The position numbers and the translations under genes are program-made. From Novosphingobium chloroacetimidivorans (lineage in GTDB: Bacteria; Pseudomonadota; Alphaproteobacteria; Sphingomonadales; Sphingomonadaceae): 64,000 nt of DNA. Below, in pieces: positions 19,959 through 27,597 of the stretch. The DNA is taken from the NCBI RefSeq assembly GCF_014204535.1, contig NZ_JACHLR010000008.1:1-64000 (forward strand). The letters are read 5' to 3'. The number at the start of each line of letters is the position of its first letter. The stretch's first letter is position 1. The notes below the pieces were generated by a model. That model had not been told where the DNA came from, made no database searches, and saw nothing but the letters and a program-made list of their open reading frames with translations.

Positions 19959-20456
19959 GTGAACCAAATTCTTGCGATCAACAGCAGCATCTCACAGCGT
20001 CTGCTAGCGACGATCCCTGACTTGCTGGTCAACCGGAGCGACCTCAGCGACGTTCCGGTTCCGCATCTGACCCCGGACACCGTCGCCGGCATTCGTGCTG
20101 TTGCAACAACAAAAGACGAGCTTTCTGCGCAGGGGCTGTCGGACGATCTGAGCGCGGAGCTGCAGGAGGCGACGATCCTCGTGATCGGGGCACAGATGTA
20201 CAATTTCAGCATCTCAACGACGCTGCGCAGCTGGCTCGATCATGTGCTGCGACCGCGCGTAACGTTCTCGTTCAGTGAATTATGCCCGCTGGGACTGCTC
20301 AGAGGCATCCGGGCCATTGTGATCCAGGCGCGGGGCGGCCTCTATGGCGAAGGGCCGAGCAAGGTCCTGGACTTCCAGGAGCCGTATCTGAAGCTGCTTC
20401 TCGGCTTCGTCAACGCCGACCTTTTGGCTTTTATCAAGGGGGAGAACCTCGCGTGA
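19959..20456 (+). CDS. FMN-dependent NADH-azoreductase-like (AzoR/AcpD) protein, short N-terminus
   Basis: Flavodoxin-fold quinone/azo reductase. QILAINSSIS starts the phosphate-binding loop; ILVIGAQMYNFSISTTLRSWLDHVLRP, GIRAIVIQARGG and EPYLKLLLGFVNAD are AzoR hallmarks. From the GTG at 19959 the product is 165 residues, against about 200 normally. The missing part is the segment after the first loop, which suggests an internal deletion of roughly 10-15 residues or more. It overlaps the next gene by 4 bp (GTGA), giving an azoreductase/acetyltransferase/pirin operon. Confidence 0.7.
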   Translation: MNQILAINSSISQRLLATIPDLLVNRSDLSDVPVPHLTPDTVAGIRAVATTKDELSAQGLSDDLSAELQEATILVIGAQMYNFSISTTLRSWLDHVLRPRVTFSFSELCPLGLLRGIRAIVIQARGGLYGEGPSKVLDFQEPYLKLLLGFVNADLLAFIKGENLA

Positions 20457-20749
20457 ACGTCGTCGAAGACAATCCTGCTCAGCATCGCTTCGAACTGCCG
20501 ATCGATGAGAGCTACGAAGTTGCCGCTGCTTATTACCGCATGGACGGTGATCAGGTCGTCCTGACCCACACGATCGTGCCGGAGCGGTTCTCCGGACAGG
20601 GTCTGGGCTCACAGCTCGCCCGCGGCACCTTCGACGCCATCCGTTCGTCCGGGCGCAAGGCGGTGCTGCTCTGCCCCTTCATGGCGGCCTTCTACGCGCG
20701 CCATCTCGAATATGCCGATATCGTCGCGACGGAGACCCAGAATGATTGA
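20453..20749 (+). CDS. Small GNAT-type N-acetyltransferase (YjdJ/COG2388-like)
   Basis: A 98-residue minimal GNAT: RFELPIDESYEVAAAYYRMDGD, LTHTIVPERFSGQGLGSQLAR (the acetyl-CoA loop), then KAVLLCPFMAAFYARHLEYAD. The GTG start at 20453 overlaps the azoreductase stop and has AAGGGGGAG upstream. The end overlaps the pirin start by 8 bp. This small family often lies next to azoR and pirin genes. The acceptor substrate is unknown. Confidence 0.82.
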   Translation: MNVVEDNPAQHRFELPIDESYEVAAAYYRMDGDQVVLTHTIVPERFSGQGLGSQLARGTFDAIRSSGRKAVLLCPFMAAFYARHLEYADIVATETQND

Positions 20750-21635
20750 ACTCGTCATCGATCAGCGACGCCGCGATCTAGGCGGTGGCTTCGAGGTCGG
20801 CCGCGTCCTGCCCTTCGCCAAGCGGCGCATGGTCGGACCCTTCATATTCTTCGATCACTTCGGGCCCATCGATCTGGCCCCCGGCCTCGGCCCCGAGTTC
20901 GATGTCCGGGCGCATCCGCACGTTGGCCTGTCGACGGTCAGTTACCTGTTCTCGGGCGAGATCATGCACCGCGACAGCCTCGGCTACGAAATGCCGATCC
21001 GGCCGAAAGAAGTGAATTGGATGACGGCCGGCCGCGGCATCACGCATAGCGAGCGCTTCGAACATGCCCGCGCCGTCGGCGACCAGCTGCATGGCATACA
21101 GGCCTGGGTCGCGCTACCGCAGGAATTCGAGGAAAGCGCCCCGTCCTTCACCCACCACTCGGGCACCGACCTGCCGCAATGGGAAAGCGGTGGAGTGGTC
21201 GGTCATCTCATCGCGGGCAGCGCCTACGGCCTCACCGCAAGTGCCAAGACCCACTCGCCGCTCTTCTACGCGCACCTCGAAATGGAGCCTGGCGCGGTTG
21301 CAGAAGTCCCCGCGGATCACAAAGAGCGAGCGCTCTACATCGCGGCGGGCGCGATCGAAATCCACGGCAATTGCTACGAGGCGGGACAGATGCTGGTTCT
21401 GGGCGCGGGCTCATCGCATTTTACGGCCAAGAAGGCTTCGACCGTCATGGTTCTTGGCGGCGAGCCGATCGGAGAGCGTTTCATCTACTGGAACTTCGTC
21501 TCCTCATCCAAGGACCGGCTCGCTCAGGCGGCGGCCGACTGGAAGGCGGGGCGCATGAAGCTGCCCGATGCCGACGATGCCGAGTTCATTCCGCTGCCGG
21601 ACAAGCCCGTTCCGCCTCGGCCAGCGGCGTCATGA
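20742..21635 (+). CDS. Pirin family bicupin protein
   Basis: A 297-residue pirin with metal-binding cupin 1 motifs: HPHVGLSTVSYLFSGEIMHRDS (His-x-His) and MTAGRGITHSERF. A second cupin, lacking obvious ligands, includes EPGAVAEVPADHKERALYIAAG. Bacterial pirins may act as quercetin dioxygenases or redox-sensing regulators. The ATG at 20742, with GGAG upstream, overlaps the acetyltransferase gene and so fixes the operon. Length and ligands look complete. Confidence 0.9.
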   Translation: MIELVIDQRRRDLGGGFEVGRVLPFAKRRMVGPFIFFDHFGPIDLAPGLGPEFDVRAHPHVGLSTVSYLFSGEIMHRDSLGYEMPIRPKEVNWMTAGRGITHSERFEHARAVGDQLHGIQAWVALPQEFEESAPSFTHHSGTDLPQWESGGVVGHLIAGSAYGLTASAKTHSPLFYAHLEMEPGAVAEVPADHKERALYIAAGAIEIHGNCYEAGQMLVLGAGSSHFTAKKASTVMVLGGEPIGERFIYWNFVSSSKDRLAQAAADWKAGRMKLPDADDAEFIPLPDKPVPPRPAAS

Positions 21636-21835
21636 AGCCTTCTGTGATCTGCAGCATCGCTTTGCGAGGAGATGTCGCGATTGGCCTTGCAAGCACACGG
21701 CCCGCCTCGTGGTTTTTGCAAAGCCAGGCCTCTGCAGCACCCGCCCCCCGGATCTCGTGATGGCGGCCCTTCGCACCTGAGTATCGGCGATCGAAACCGG
21801 GAAGAGCCCGTTTGCGGTCCGCATCGCTAGCCGAA

Positions 21836-22108
21836 TGCACCGTCATGACCGTGCGCTGGTTTGCGCTCCAGCAAGGCTGGCCGGTCGAGCATATCGAGGT
21901 TGTGGTGGATCATGTGAAGACGGTGATCACCGGTGCCGCTGCACCAATCGATATATTCGACAAGACCGTCTCAATCAGCGCTCCGCTACTCGGCGCCGAT
22001 CAACTGGCCCGGTTGATGGAGATCGCGGGCAAGTGCCCGATCCAGCGCGTCCTGGAGGGCGCGCCCCTGATCCGGACGAAGGCTGGAGTGTCGATGCCGG
22101 AGCACTGA
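21836..22108 (+). pseudogene. OsmC-family peroxiredoxin-like protein, C-terminal half
   Basis: The frame reads CTVMTVRWFALQQGWPVEH, then FDKTVSISAPL and EIAGKCPIQRVLEGAPLIRT, which is the second half of an OsmC/Ohr-like protein. Both the Cys in AECT and the later Cys in GKCP are present. The first half, with the substrate-binding strands, is absent. The open frame begins only 8 codons earlier at 21812, so this is a truncated gene. Confidence 0.7.
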
Positions 22109-22413
22109 TGGCGCAGATCGCAATGATGATGAGATCGCCCCGGGCGCTCTAAAGCCTTCAGCCTTGCGAGCGCCCTGCGGACCGCGCTCCAATTCATGCG
22201 ACGCCGTGGCGCGTCCGGCGTGCCGCGTTGCGGAGACGGCGACACAGCTTCGCAGACCAGGAGCTTGATGCCGAAGTACGTTGCTTCGTTCGAACCAGCC
22301 GGGCCGAGTAATAGCGTGCGAGGCGCTTGCCGCGAAGCCTGATCTCCATCGCCAAACTCCCGCAATGTTCGAGGGCGACCGACACCGGCAGCCGGCGCGC
22401 TGAGGTTCGGCCG

Positions 22414-23118
22414 ATGATGAGCGAGGCGACGATGACGGACGGGGTTAGAACAATGCGGCCGGGCTGGCCCGAGATCGTGGCCGGTCTCGTGACGTTCGCC
22501 GTGCTGCTGTTCGCCTTCGCGCTGGGTTTCAGCCAGCTGCCCGCCGATCGGCCGGTTCTTCTGGGAGTTGTCGGTTCGACCGTGGGCGGCTTCGCCGGCG
22601 TGGGCGCATTCGTCGCCGCCTGTGGATTGAGGATCCGGACCCTTCCGCCGTTCGGTTTCCGGCGGGTTGCGTCGCGCTGGCTGGTCATAGCGGCCGGCAT
22701 GGGAGTGGCCGGATATGGCCTCAACTACATCATCCAAATGGTCTATGCGGCGTCCTTCGGATACGACGATCCTCAAGGCATTCTCCACGCAGCCGCACGT
22801 GGCGGCGCGCTCCCGTTCTTCGCATCGCTGCTTGGAGGTGCCACGTTCACGCCTTTCGGAGAGGAGATCCTTTTCCGGGGCGTCGTCGCAAACGCCCTGA
22901 ACCGCTACGGAGCATGGGCAGGCATTGGCGTTAGCTCGGTCATTTTCGGGCTCGCTCACGGGATCAGCGTAGTCCTGCCTGTCGCGATCATGGTGGGCGT
23001 GCTTGCCGCGATACTGTTCCGCCATACCGGCTCGGTCTGGCCGGGGATCATTCTGCATTGTGTCTACAACGGCTCGAACAGCGTCGCTTCGGTTTCGGGC
23101 ATCAGTCCGGTTTCCTGA
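22414..23118 (+). CDS. CPBP-family intramembrane metalloprotease
   Basis: About 234 residues with several membrane segments and the three CPBP/Rce1 motifs: EEILFRG (glutamates and arginine), FGLAHG (histidine) and HCVYN (histidine and asparagine). The ATG at 22414 follows GAGG; ATGs at 22417 and 22432 are also possible. Bacterial CPBP proteins are proposed proteases for prenylated proteins, bacteriocin self-immunity or membrane-anchor processing. No bacteriocin gene is recognised nearby, so the role is open. Confidence 0.85.
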   Translation: MMSEATMTDGVRTMRPGWPEIVAGLVTFAVLLFAFALGFSQLPADRPVLLGVVGSTVGGFAGVGAFVAACGLRIRTLPPFGFRRVASRWLVIAAGMGVAGYGLNYIIQMVYAASFGYDDPQGILHAAARGGALPFFASLLGGATFTPFGEEILFRGVVANALNRYGAWAGIGVSSVIFGLAHGISVVLPVAIMVGVLAAILFRHTGSVWPGIILHCVYNGSNSVASVSGISPVS

Positions 23119-23366
23119 GGCGGACCTGGCGGGTCCTGCCGATGTCAGCCGAACACTGTGAGCCGTAGGCGTTCCCCGACGCGCGACACGGCATCTCATC
23201 GCGCGGAGCTACCCGCTCGATCGTTGAAGTGGCAAACCGTCACCATTCGCTAGCTGTCAATTTGACCAGGACCATCGGAGACGGGCGTGGAGAAGATCGG
23301 CCGAGACCTTTCAGAAATGCAGCGGGTTCAGCACCGGGGCTTGCGTATGCCGTCTGCATGCGCTCG

Positions 23367-24329
23367 TTACCTCTCGATGCACAATGTTCTTGCCGGATAG
23401 TCGAACGTGACCCGGCCCTCTTTCCAAAATGGAACGCCCAAGGATCCGTCAGCCGCACCGGATTCGAAGACCGACGCACCGGAGGATAGCGCGACGTCCA
23501 AATCCTGAATTTCCAACATGCCGATCTTAACGTGCGCGACTTTAGCGATGCTTCCCTGGATCTCACCACCCGTCCCGTGTCCGATCTTTTGTGCCTGACC
23601 GGACTGCACCAGCGCCTTTCCCGCGTCGCTCCTGACGAATGGCCCACCAATGATCATCGCCTGGTGCCTCGTCCCAAGATCCACCACAAGCTTGAGACGT
23701 GCCGGTTCGGAGGACGGGGTCGCACGCAGCTCTACCTCGACGACCGGCACATCATGGACCAACGACATGGGGATGGGCGCTGCGCATTTGGGCGAGCTTC
23801 CGGTCGGACCAAATGTGACACGCTGCCGCTTGTAGTCGAACGTGATCGTTCCGTACTTGAACGCTGGCGCGCCGATCAGCAACCTCACTGGAAAGCCGGC
23901 GGACGAAGACAATTGCTCAAGGTTCACGGAATAGGCGTCGATACCGTCGAACGCGATTGGCCCAACGATCAGGCTGGAGATATTAACCGGGAGAAGCTGT
24001 TGAGCCTGAGCTCCCCCTCCGGCCACCTCGCCGACCGAATGGCCGGCCCTCAAGCCGAGGGCGCGCGTGAATTCTCGGTCGATGACGATCGCACCCGCGC
24101 CGCTGTCCAGGACCGCAATTTCGCTCTGGCCGTTTATCGTCGCCGAGACGGTTACAAGGTTGTCCCGCAGGTGAAACGGAATGCTGGTTGGCCTCGATGG
24201 CCTTCTCGAAGGCATATCGGCGCCTGTTGCAGGGGACTGGGCAGGCGCAGCCGACTTTTCCTGAGCCGCTAGTCCCTGGACGGCCGCGGAAGCGAGGACA
24301 ATGACGCCGAGCGAGAGAATACACCGCAT
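23367..24329 (-). CDS. Exported retropepsin-like aspartyl protease family protein
   Basis: About 320 residues with a signal peptide (CILSLGVIVLASAAVQGLAA). The first catalytic motif is VLDSGAGAIVID, a clear DSG, and ATINGQSEI precedes it. A second lobe-like repeat has LVVDLGTRHQAMI where DTG or DSG would be expected, so its Gly-turn is altered (DLG). GVPFWKEGRVTFDYPARTL is a typical end for this family. The ATG at 24329 has GAAGG upstream. It probably acts in the periplasm; the substrate is unknown. Confidence 0.75.
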   Translation of the reverse strand: MRCILSLGVIVLASAAVQGLAAQEKSAAPAQSPATGADMPSRRPSRPTSIPFHLRDNLVTVSATINGQSEIAVLDSGAGAIVIDREFTRALGLRAGHSVGEVAGGGAQAQQLLPVNISSLIVGPIAFDGIDAYSVNLEQLSSSAGFPVRLLIGAPAFKYGTITFDYKRQRVTFGPTGSSPKCAAPIPMSLVHDVPVVEVELRATPSSEPARLKLVVDLGTRHQAMIIGGPFVRSDAGKALVQSGQAQKIGHGTGGEIQGSIAKVAHVKIGMLEIQDLDVALSSGASVFESGAADGSLGVPFWKEGRVTFDYPARTLCIER

Positions 24330-24435
24330 TCTGAAAAGACCTTCTTGGTTATAATTTGGCGTCACGGTGAGGGCGACTTCGGTTCAGTCGGAAAGAGGGC
24401 ATTTGCGGCCAGAAGTGCCGTCGCCTGGCACCAGC

Positions 24436-24725
24436 TCAGGTCGCCTTTCCTGCACGGCGCGTGCCGACCCCGATCGTCACGGTTGTTTTTAGGATGAGCC
24501 TTCCGTGCAACGACCTTCGATCGACCGCCTCCAGAATGGATGCGTCTAGTAGCGCGCGGGCATCTGCGTCGAGAAGTGCATATGGCCCCATGAACCGATG
24601 GAAGCCTTGCAGTTCCTCGAGGTAGGCCGCGCCTGCAAGCCCTTCCCAGACTGCCTCGATCTCGTCGACCGACACATCCTTGAGACCTGCCGCGGCGAGT
24701 TCCTCTCGCGGAACATGTGGCTCGC
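24436..24725 (-). pseudogene. SAM-dependent methyltransferase, C-terminal remnant
   Basis: In this frame the text runs LAAAGLKDVSVDEIEAVWEG, then ELQGFHRFMGPYALLDADAR and LHGRLILKTTVTIGVGTRR. This is the tail of a class-I methyltransferase-like protein of the kind ending in GRV.L.T..V.I....R. The SAM-binding core is missing. At its upstream side it is fused, out of frame, to the start of a hydrolase gene, so this is a deletion scar. Confidence 0.5.
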
Positions 24726-24836
24726 AAGCGGAAAGCCGTGGAGGAGAAGCAGCACCGGAGCGTCGGCGGGACCAGCCTCCCGATAAGAGATCTCGACGTT
24801 GCCCACCGTCTGCCTGCGATAATGAATGGCTGCCAT
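24726..24836 (-). pseudogene. Alpha/beta-hydrolase, N-terminal remnant
   Basis: The frame begins MAAIHYRRQTVGNVEISYRE and continues VLLLLHGFPLASHMFRE, the first strands and oxyanion HGFP loop of an alpha/beta hydrolase. Homology stops abruptly after HMFRE, where methyltransferase sequence begins in another frame. Only about 44 residues remain. GAGGAG lies before the ATG, so the start region is still intact. Confidence 0.65.
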
Positions 24837-24958
24837 GCGGCTCCTCGCTTGAAGTGCGTTGTCCGTCGGCCTGCCCCGGCGTCACGCCGGGCTTTTGCTT
24901 CTATGCAACGTGCCGGCCGGTCCCTGGAGGCCACCGAGCTCGCTGCTCTGATCAGGCG

Positions 24959-25702
24959 TTAGGCGATCGCGCCGCCATCGACGGTAAGAGCCGCGCCCGT
25001 GATCATGCTCGCGGCCGGGCTGGCGAGATAAGCTACCGCATTGCCAATCTCGCGGGGCTCTGCGTAACGTCCGAGAGACGTGAGACTGCGTTGGAAATCG
25101 GCCGCCTCACCGTCGGCAGGGTTCGAGTCCGTGTTGGTGGCCCCCGGCTGAATGAGATTGACGGTGATGCCCGTTGGGCCGAGCTCTCGCGACAGGCCGC
25201 GGGTAAAGGATGTCAGCGCTGCTTTCGACATCGCGTAGATCGTGATTCCGGGAAAGGGCACTCTCTCGCCCAGTGCCGACCCGATCGTGATGATGCGGCC
25301 ACCATCTTTGAGGTGGGGAATGACAGCCTTCGCAAACAGGACCGGTGCCCGCACGTTGACGTCCATCACGCGCTGATAGTCGGCGAGGTCCAGATCCGCG
25401 ATCATGCCTGAGTGGCCGATCGCTGCGCTGTTGACGAGAATGTCGACTCCGCCGAGCTTCGAAACGACTTCATCCACCGAGCGGGCGATCGCCTGCGGAT
25501 CTGCGCTATCAGCTTGGATCGCGATCGCACGGCATCCCGCGCCCTCGATGGACTTCACGACTTTTTGCGCCTCTTCAGCTGCGCTTTGATAGGTGAAGGC
25601 AACGTCGGCGCCGTTTTCAGCCAACACCAGAGCGATCGCCGCACCAATTCCTCGAGAACCGCCAGTTACGAGGGCTCGTTTTCCATTCAGATCAATCATC
25701 AA
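24959..25702 (-). CDS. SDR-family oxidoreductase (FabG-like)
   Basis: A complete classical SDR of 247 residues: ALVTGGSRGIGAAIALVLAE (cofactor loop), DILVNSAAIGHSG, GGRIITIGSALGE (catalytic Ser), YAMSKAALTSFTRG (Tyr and Lys) and GAALTVDGGAIA at the end. It reads as an NADP(H)-dependent ketone/alcohol oxidoreductase. It is divergent from a decayed HxlR-type regulator at 25975-26180, a pairing often seen for SDR genes, so it may have lost its regulator. Confidence 0.9.
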   Translation of the reverse strand: MMIDLNGKRALVTGGSRGIGAAIALVLAENGADVAFTYQSAAEEAQKVVKSIEGAGCRAIAIQADSADPQAIARSVDEVVSKLGGVDILVNSAAIGHSGMIADLDLADYQRVMDVNVRAPVLFAKAVIPHLKDGGRIITIGSALGERVPFPGITIYAMSKAALTSFTRGLSRELGPTGITVNLIQPGATNTDSNPADGEAADFQRSLTSLGRYAEPREIGNAVAYLASPAASMITGAALTVDGGAIA

Positions 25703-25974
25703 TCGGTCCTACAGTACCATGTCTGGTTCAAACCACCCGCGGTGGGCCGCGGGATCGGAAAGGCCCAAGACTTTCTTCTCCGCAGACTTAGCATTTGCGA
25801 ACAGCATTATTAGCACCGGGAAGTGCCAAACTGTGTTGCGTAGGGAGGAACGCTGCGCCTTCCCCGATTGTACTCCAGATTTCCCTGTTCCTGACAAACG
25901 CTATGTTGGGACGACGTCCGATGTTCAGAGCACGGTCTGTCGGGATCCCGCCGGAAGAACGCGAACGGGTTAAG

Positions 25975-26180
25975 CATCTTGCGGAACATACTTGCCGCTT
26001 CAGCAATGCGATTTGGCGTCTGACTCCAGCCGCAACGCCGCGGATGATCACGCTTCAATTAAGTGGAATTGGAAGCAGACGGGATCATCAGCCGCACTAT
26101 CTTTCCCCGAAGTTTCGCCAAAGGTGGAGTACGAGCTGACGGAGCTTGGAAGAACCCTGGAGCCTGTGCAGATGGGGTGA
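25975..26180 (+). pseudogene. HxlR-type regulator, decayed
   Basis: In consecutive frames the sequence resembles an HxlR winged-helix protein: RFSNAIWRLTPAATPRMITLQL, then after a frame change FPEVSPKVEYELTELGRTLEP, the wing and C-terminal motif of the family. The N-terminal CP(V/I) region is not found and the end (VQMG, stop) is premature. It is divergent from the SDR gene at 25702. The wing motif makes the family assignment fairly sure. Confidence 0.6.
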
Positions 26181-26336
26181 GCGGCTGAAGGAGCTTAGCG
26201 GTATGCCGCTTGAAAATGGTAGCTGCAGAAGCACCTTTCGCCAACGAGAGCTGAAAGCCGGCTCATCATCCGAGCGCGCCTCAGAATCGTCGTGAACCTA
26301 TCGTCGCAGCCCAGATGCGGCAGCGCCCGCCAGCCT

Positions 26337-26462
26337 TCACACATGAATGATGCCGCTGATCACCCGACGATCGTCGACCTGGGCCACACCGCGCACCTTG
26401 TCCGGCAGCAGTGTCCGAAGCCGCTCAAACTGTGCCTCACGCAACCAGAACTCGCTTGAATT
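26337..26462 (-). pseudogene. IS5-family transposase, N-terminal fragment
   Basis: The frame reads FWLREAQFERLRTLLPDKVR, then VDDRRVISGIIHV before a stop. This is the conserved start of IS5-family (IS1031/ISL2-like) transposases. Nothing resembling the DDE core follows. It is a short scar, consistent with the many truncated genes around it. Confidence 0.65.
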
Positions 26463-26720
26463 GACGATTCTGCCGCCGCAGAGCCTGAGTCGCATCCGCG
26501 CCGCTATGGCAACCTCGTTTATGGGTCTTGACCCGAGGCGCAGGCAGAGGGGGCATCGGGTGGTCCTGTGCCGGCTATCCATGTGTCGCCGGGTCGTGGT
26601 GGCCATGTTCGCGCAATCTTCAGCTGCTTTCTAGGCGACAGCCGGCACTGCGCTGGATCGATGTCGGGCGGCTCGCCCGATCCCATCGGAAGATTCAGAA
26701 CTTTCGGAAGAGGAATAGAG

Positions 26721-27059
26721 ATGATCAAAAGCCATTTCGCTAGGACGCGCCCGGCGCTGATGTCGATCGGCCTGCTCGCGATCACAGCCCTTTGCGTTGC
26801 CGAAGGTCCCGCGCATGCTCAGAGCCGCAAGCATCGCGAGGACGCGCGCACCTGCGCCAGCTTCGGGTCGAGCTATGGCACGCCCGAATACAGCAACTGC
26901 ATGCTGGAGCAGCAGCGCCGACGGGACTTCAAGCAGCAGAAAACGCTGGAAGAGATGGCGCTCACCTCACAGATCGCCAAGGACGGCCAAATCATGGCCG
27001 AGCGCGCGCGGCGGCAGCGTTGTGACCGCAAACCGGATCGTCGGGAGTGTCGCCGTTGA
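26721..27059 (+). CDS. Small exported protein of unknown function, basic and Gln/Arg-rich
   Basis: A 112-residue product with a clear signal peptide (residues about 1-33, cleavage after AHA, AEGPAHA|QS). The mature part holds CASFGSSYGTPEYSNCMLEQQ, a two-Cys motif with 15 residues between the cysteines, then a helical charged tail ending CDRKPDRRECRR. The ATG at 26721 follows AGAGGAATAGAG. I do not recognise a function. A disulfide-bonded periplasmic protein is plausible. Confidence 0.7.
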   Translation: MIKSHFARTRPALMSIGLLAITALCVAEGPAHAQSRKHREDARTCASFGSSYGTPEYSNCMLEQQRRRDFKQQKTLEEMALTSQIAKDGQIMAERARRQRCDRKPDRRECRR

Positions 27060-27253
27060 CTGCGGCCGTATCGACGCACAACTGAACAGGCGGTCGCGCT
27101 GTGGCCCGTGTCAGGGGCTCCCGCGCGACCGCCCAGGGCGCTCCAGGCGGTCCTCATCGTAACGTTGGGGTCGGATCTTCTAGTCCACGCGGCTTGCGTA
27201 AAACGAACACAATCTACCAATTTGCAAGGATCGATAAGTAGAGCCGAGATGCG

Positions 27254-27541
27254 CTAGGGTCCCTCGACGATAAAGCCGCGATAGCGCGCGCCCCGGAAGC
27301 GATGCTGTGCGGTCGCCTGATATTCGGGACTGCGATACCATGTCCGGGCCGCGTCCATATCCGGGAATTCAAGGATGACCGCACCCTCGATCCCGGCGCC
27401 TTCCAACGTCTCGATCGTGCCGTAGTCGGCGAGGAACTTCACGTCATGCCCTTCGAAGCTCGCATCGACCTTGGCGGCGTATTCTTCGAACTCAACGCGA
27501 TCGAGCATCTCGTCTCGCATAAAAACGACATAAGCTGGCAT
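27254..27541 (-). CDS. DUF1330-family protein
   Basis: A 95-residue alpha/beta-barrel-type protein: MPAYVVFMRDEMLD, then VKFLADYG and EGAVILEFPDMDAARTWYRS, and SPEYQATAQHRF. This is the DUF1330 signature (EFPD...A..W..SPEYQ). The ATG at 27541 follows AAGGATA. It is 56 bp downstream of gcvPB on the same strand and is probably the last gene of that operon. The same 5' leader is duplicated before the kinase gene at the other end of the operon. The biochemical role of the family is unknown. Confidence 0.85.
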   Translation of the reverse strand: MPAYVVFMRDEMLDRVEFEEYAAKVDASFEGHDVKFLADYGTIETLEGAGIEGAVILEFPDMDAARTWYRSPEYQATAQHRFRGARYRGFIVEGP

Positions 27542-27597
27542 GGCAACTATCCTTGCTCGGGTCTGTGAAGGGCACAGTTCATCTGAATGGTTTTGTC

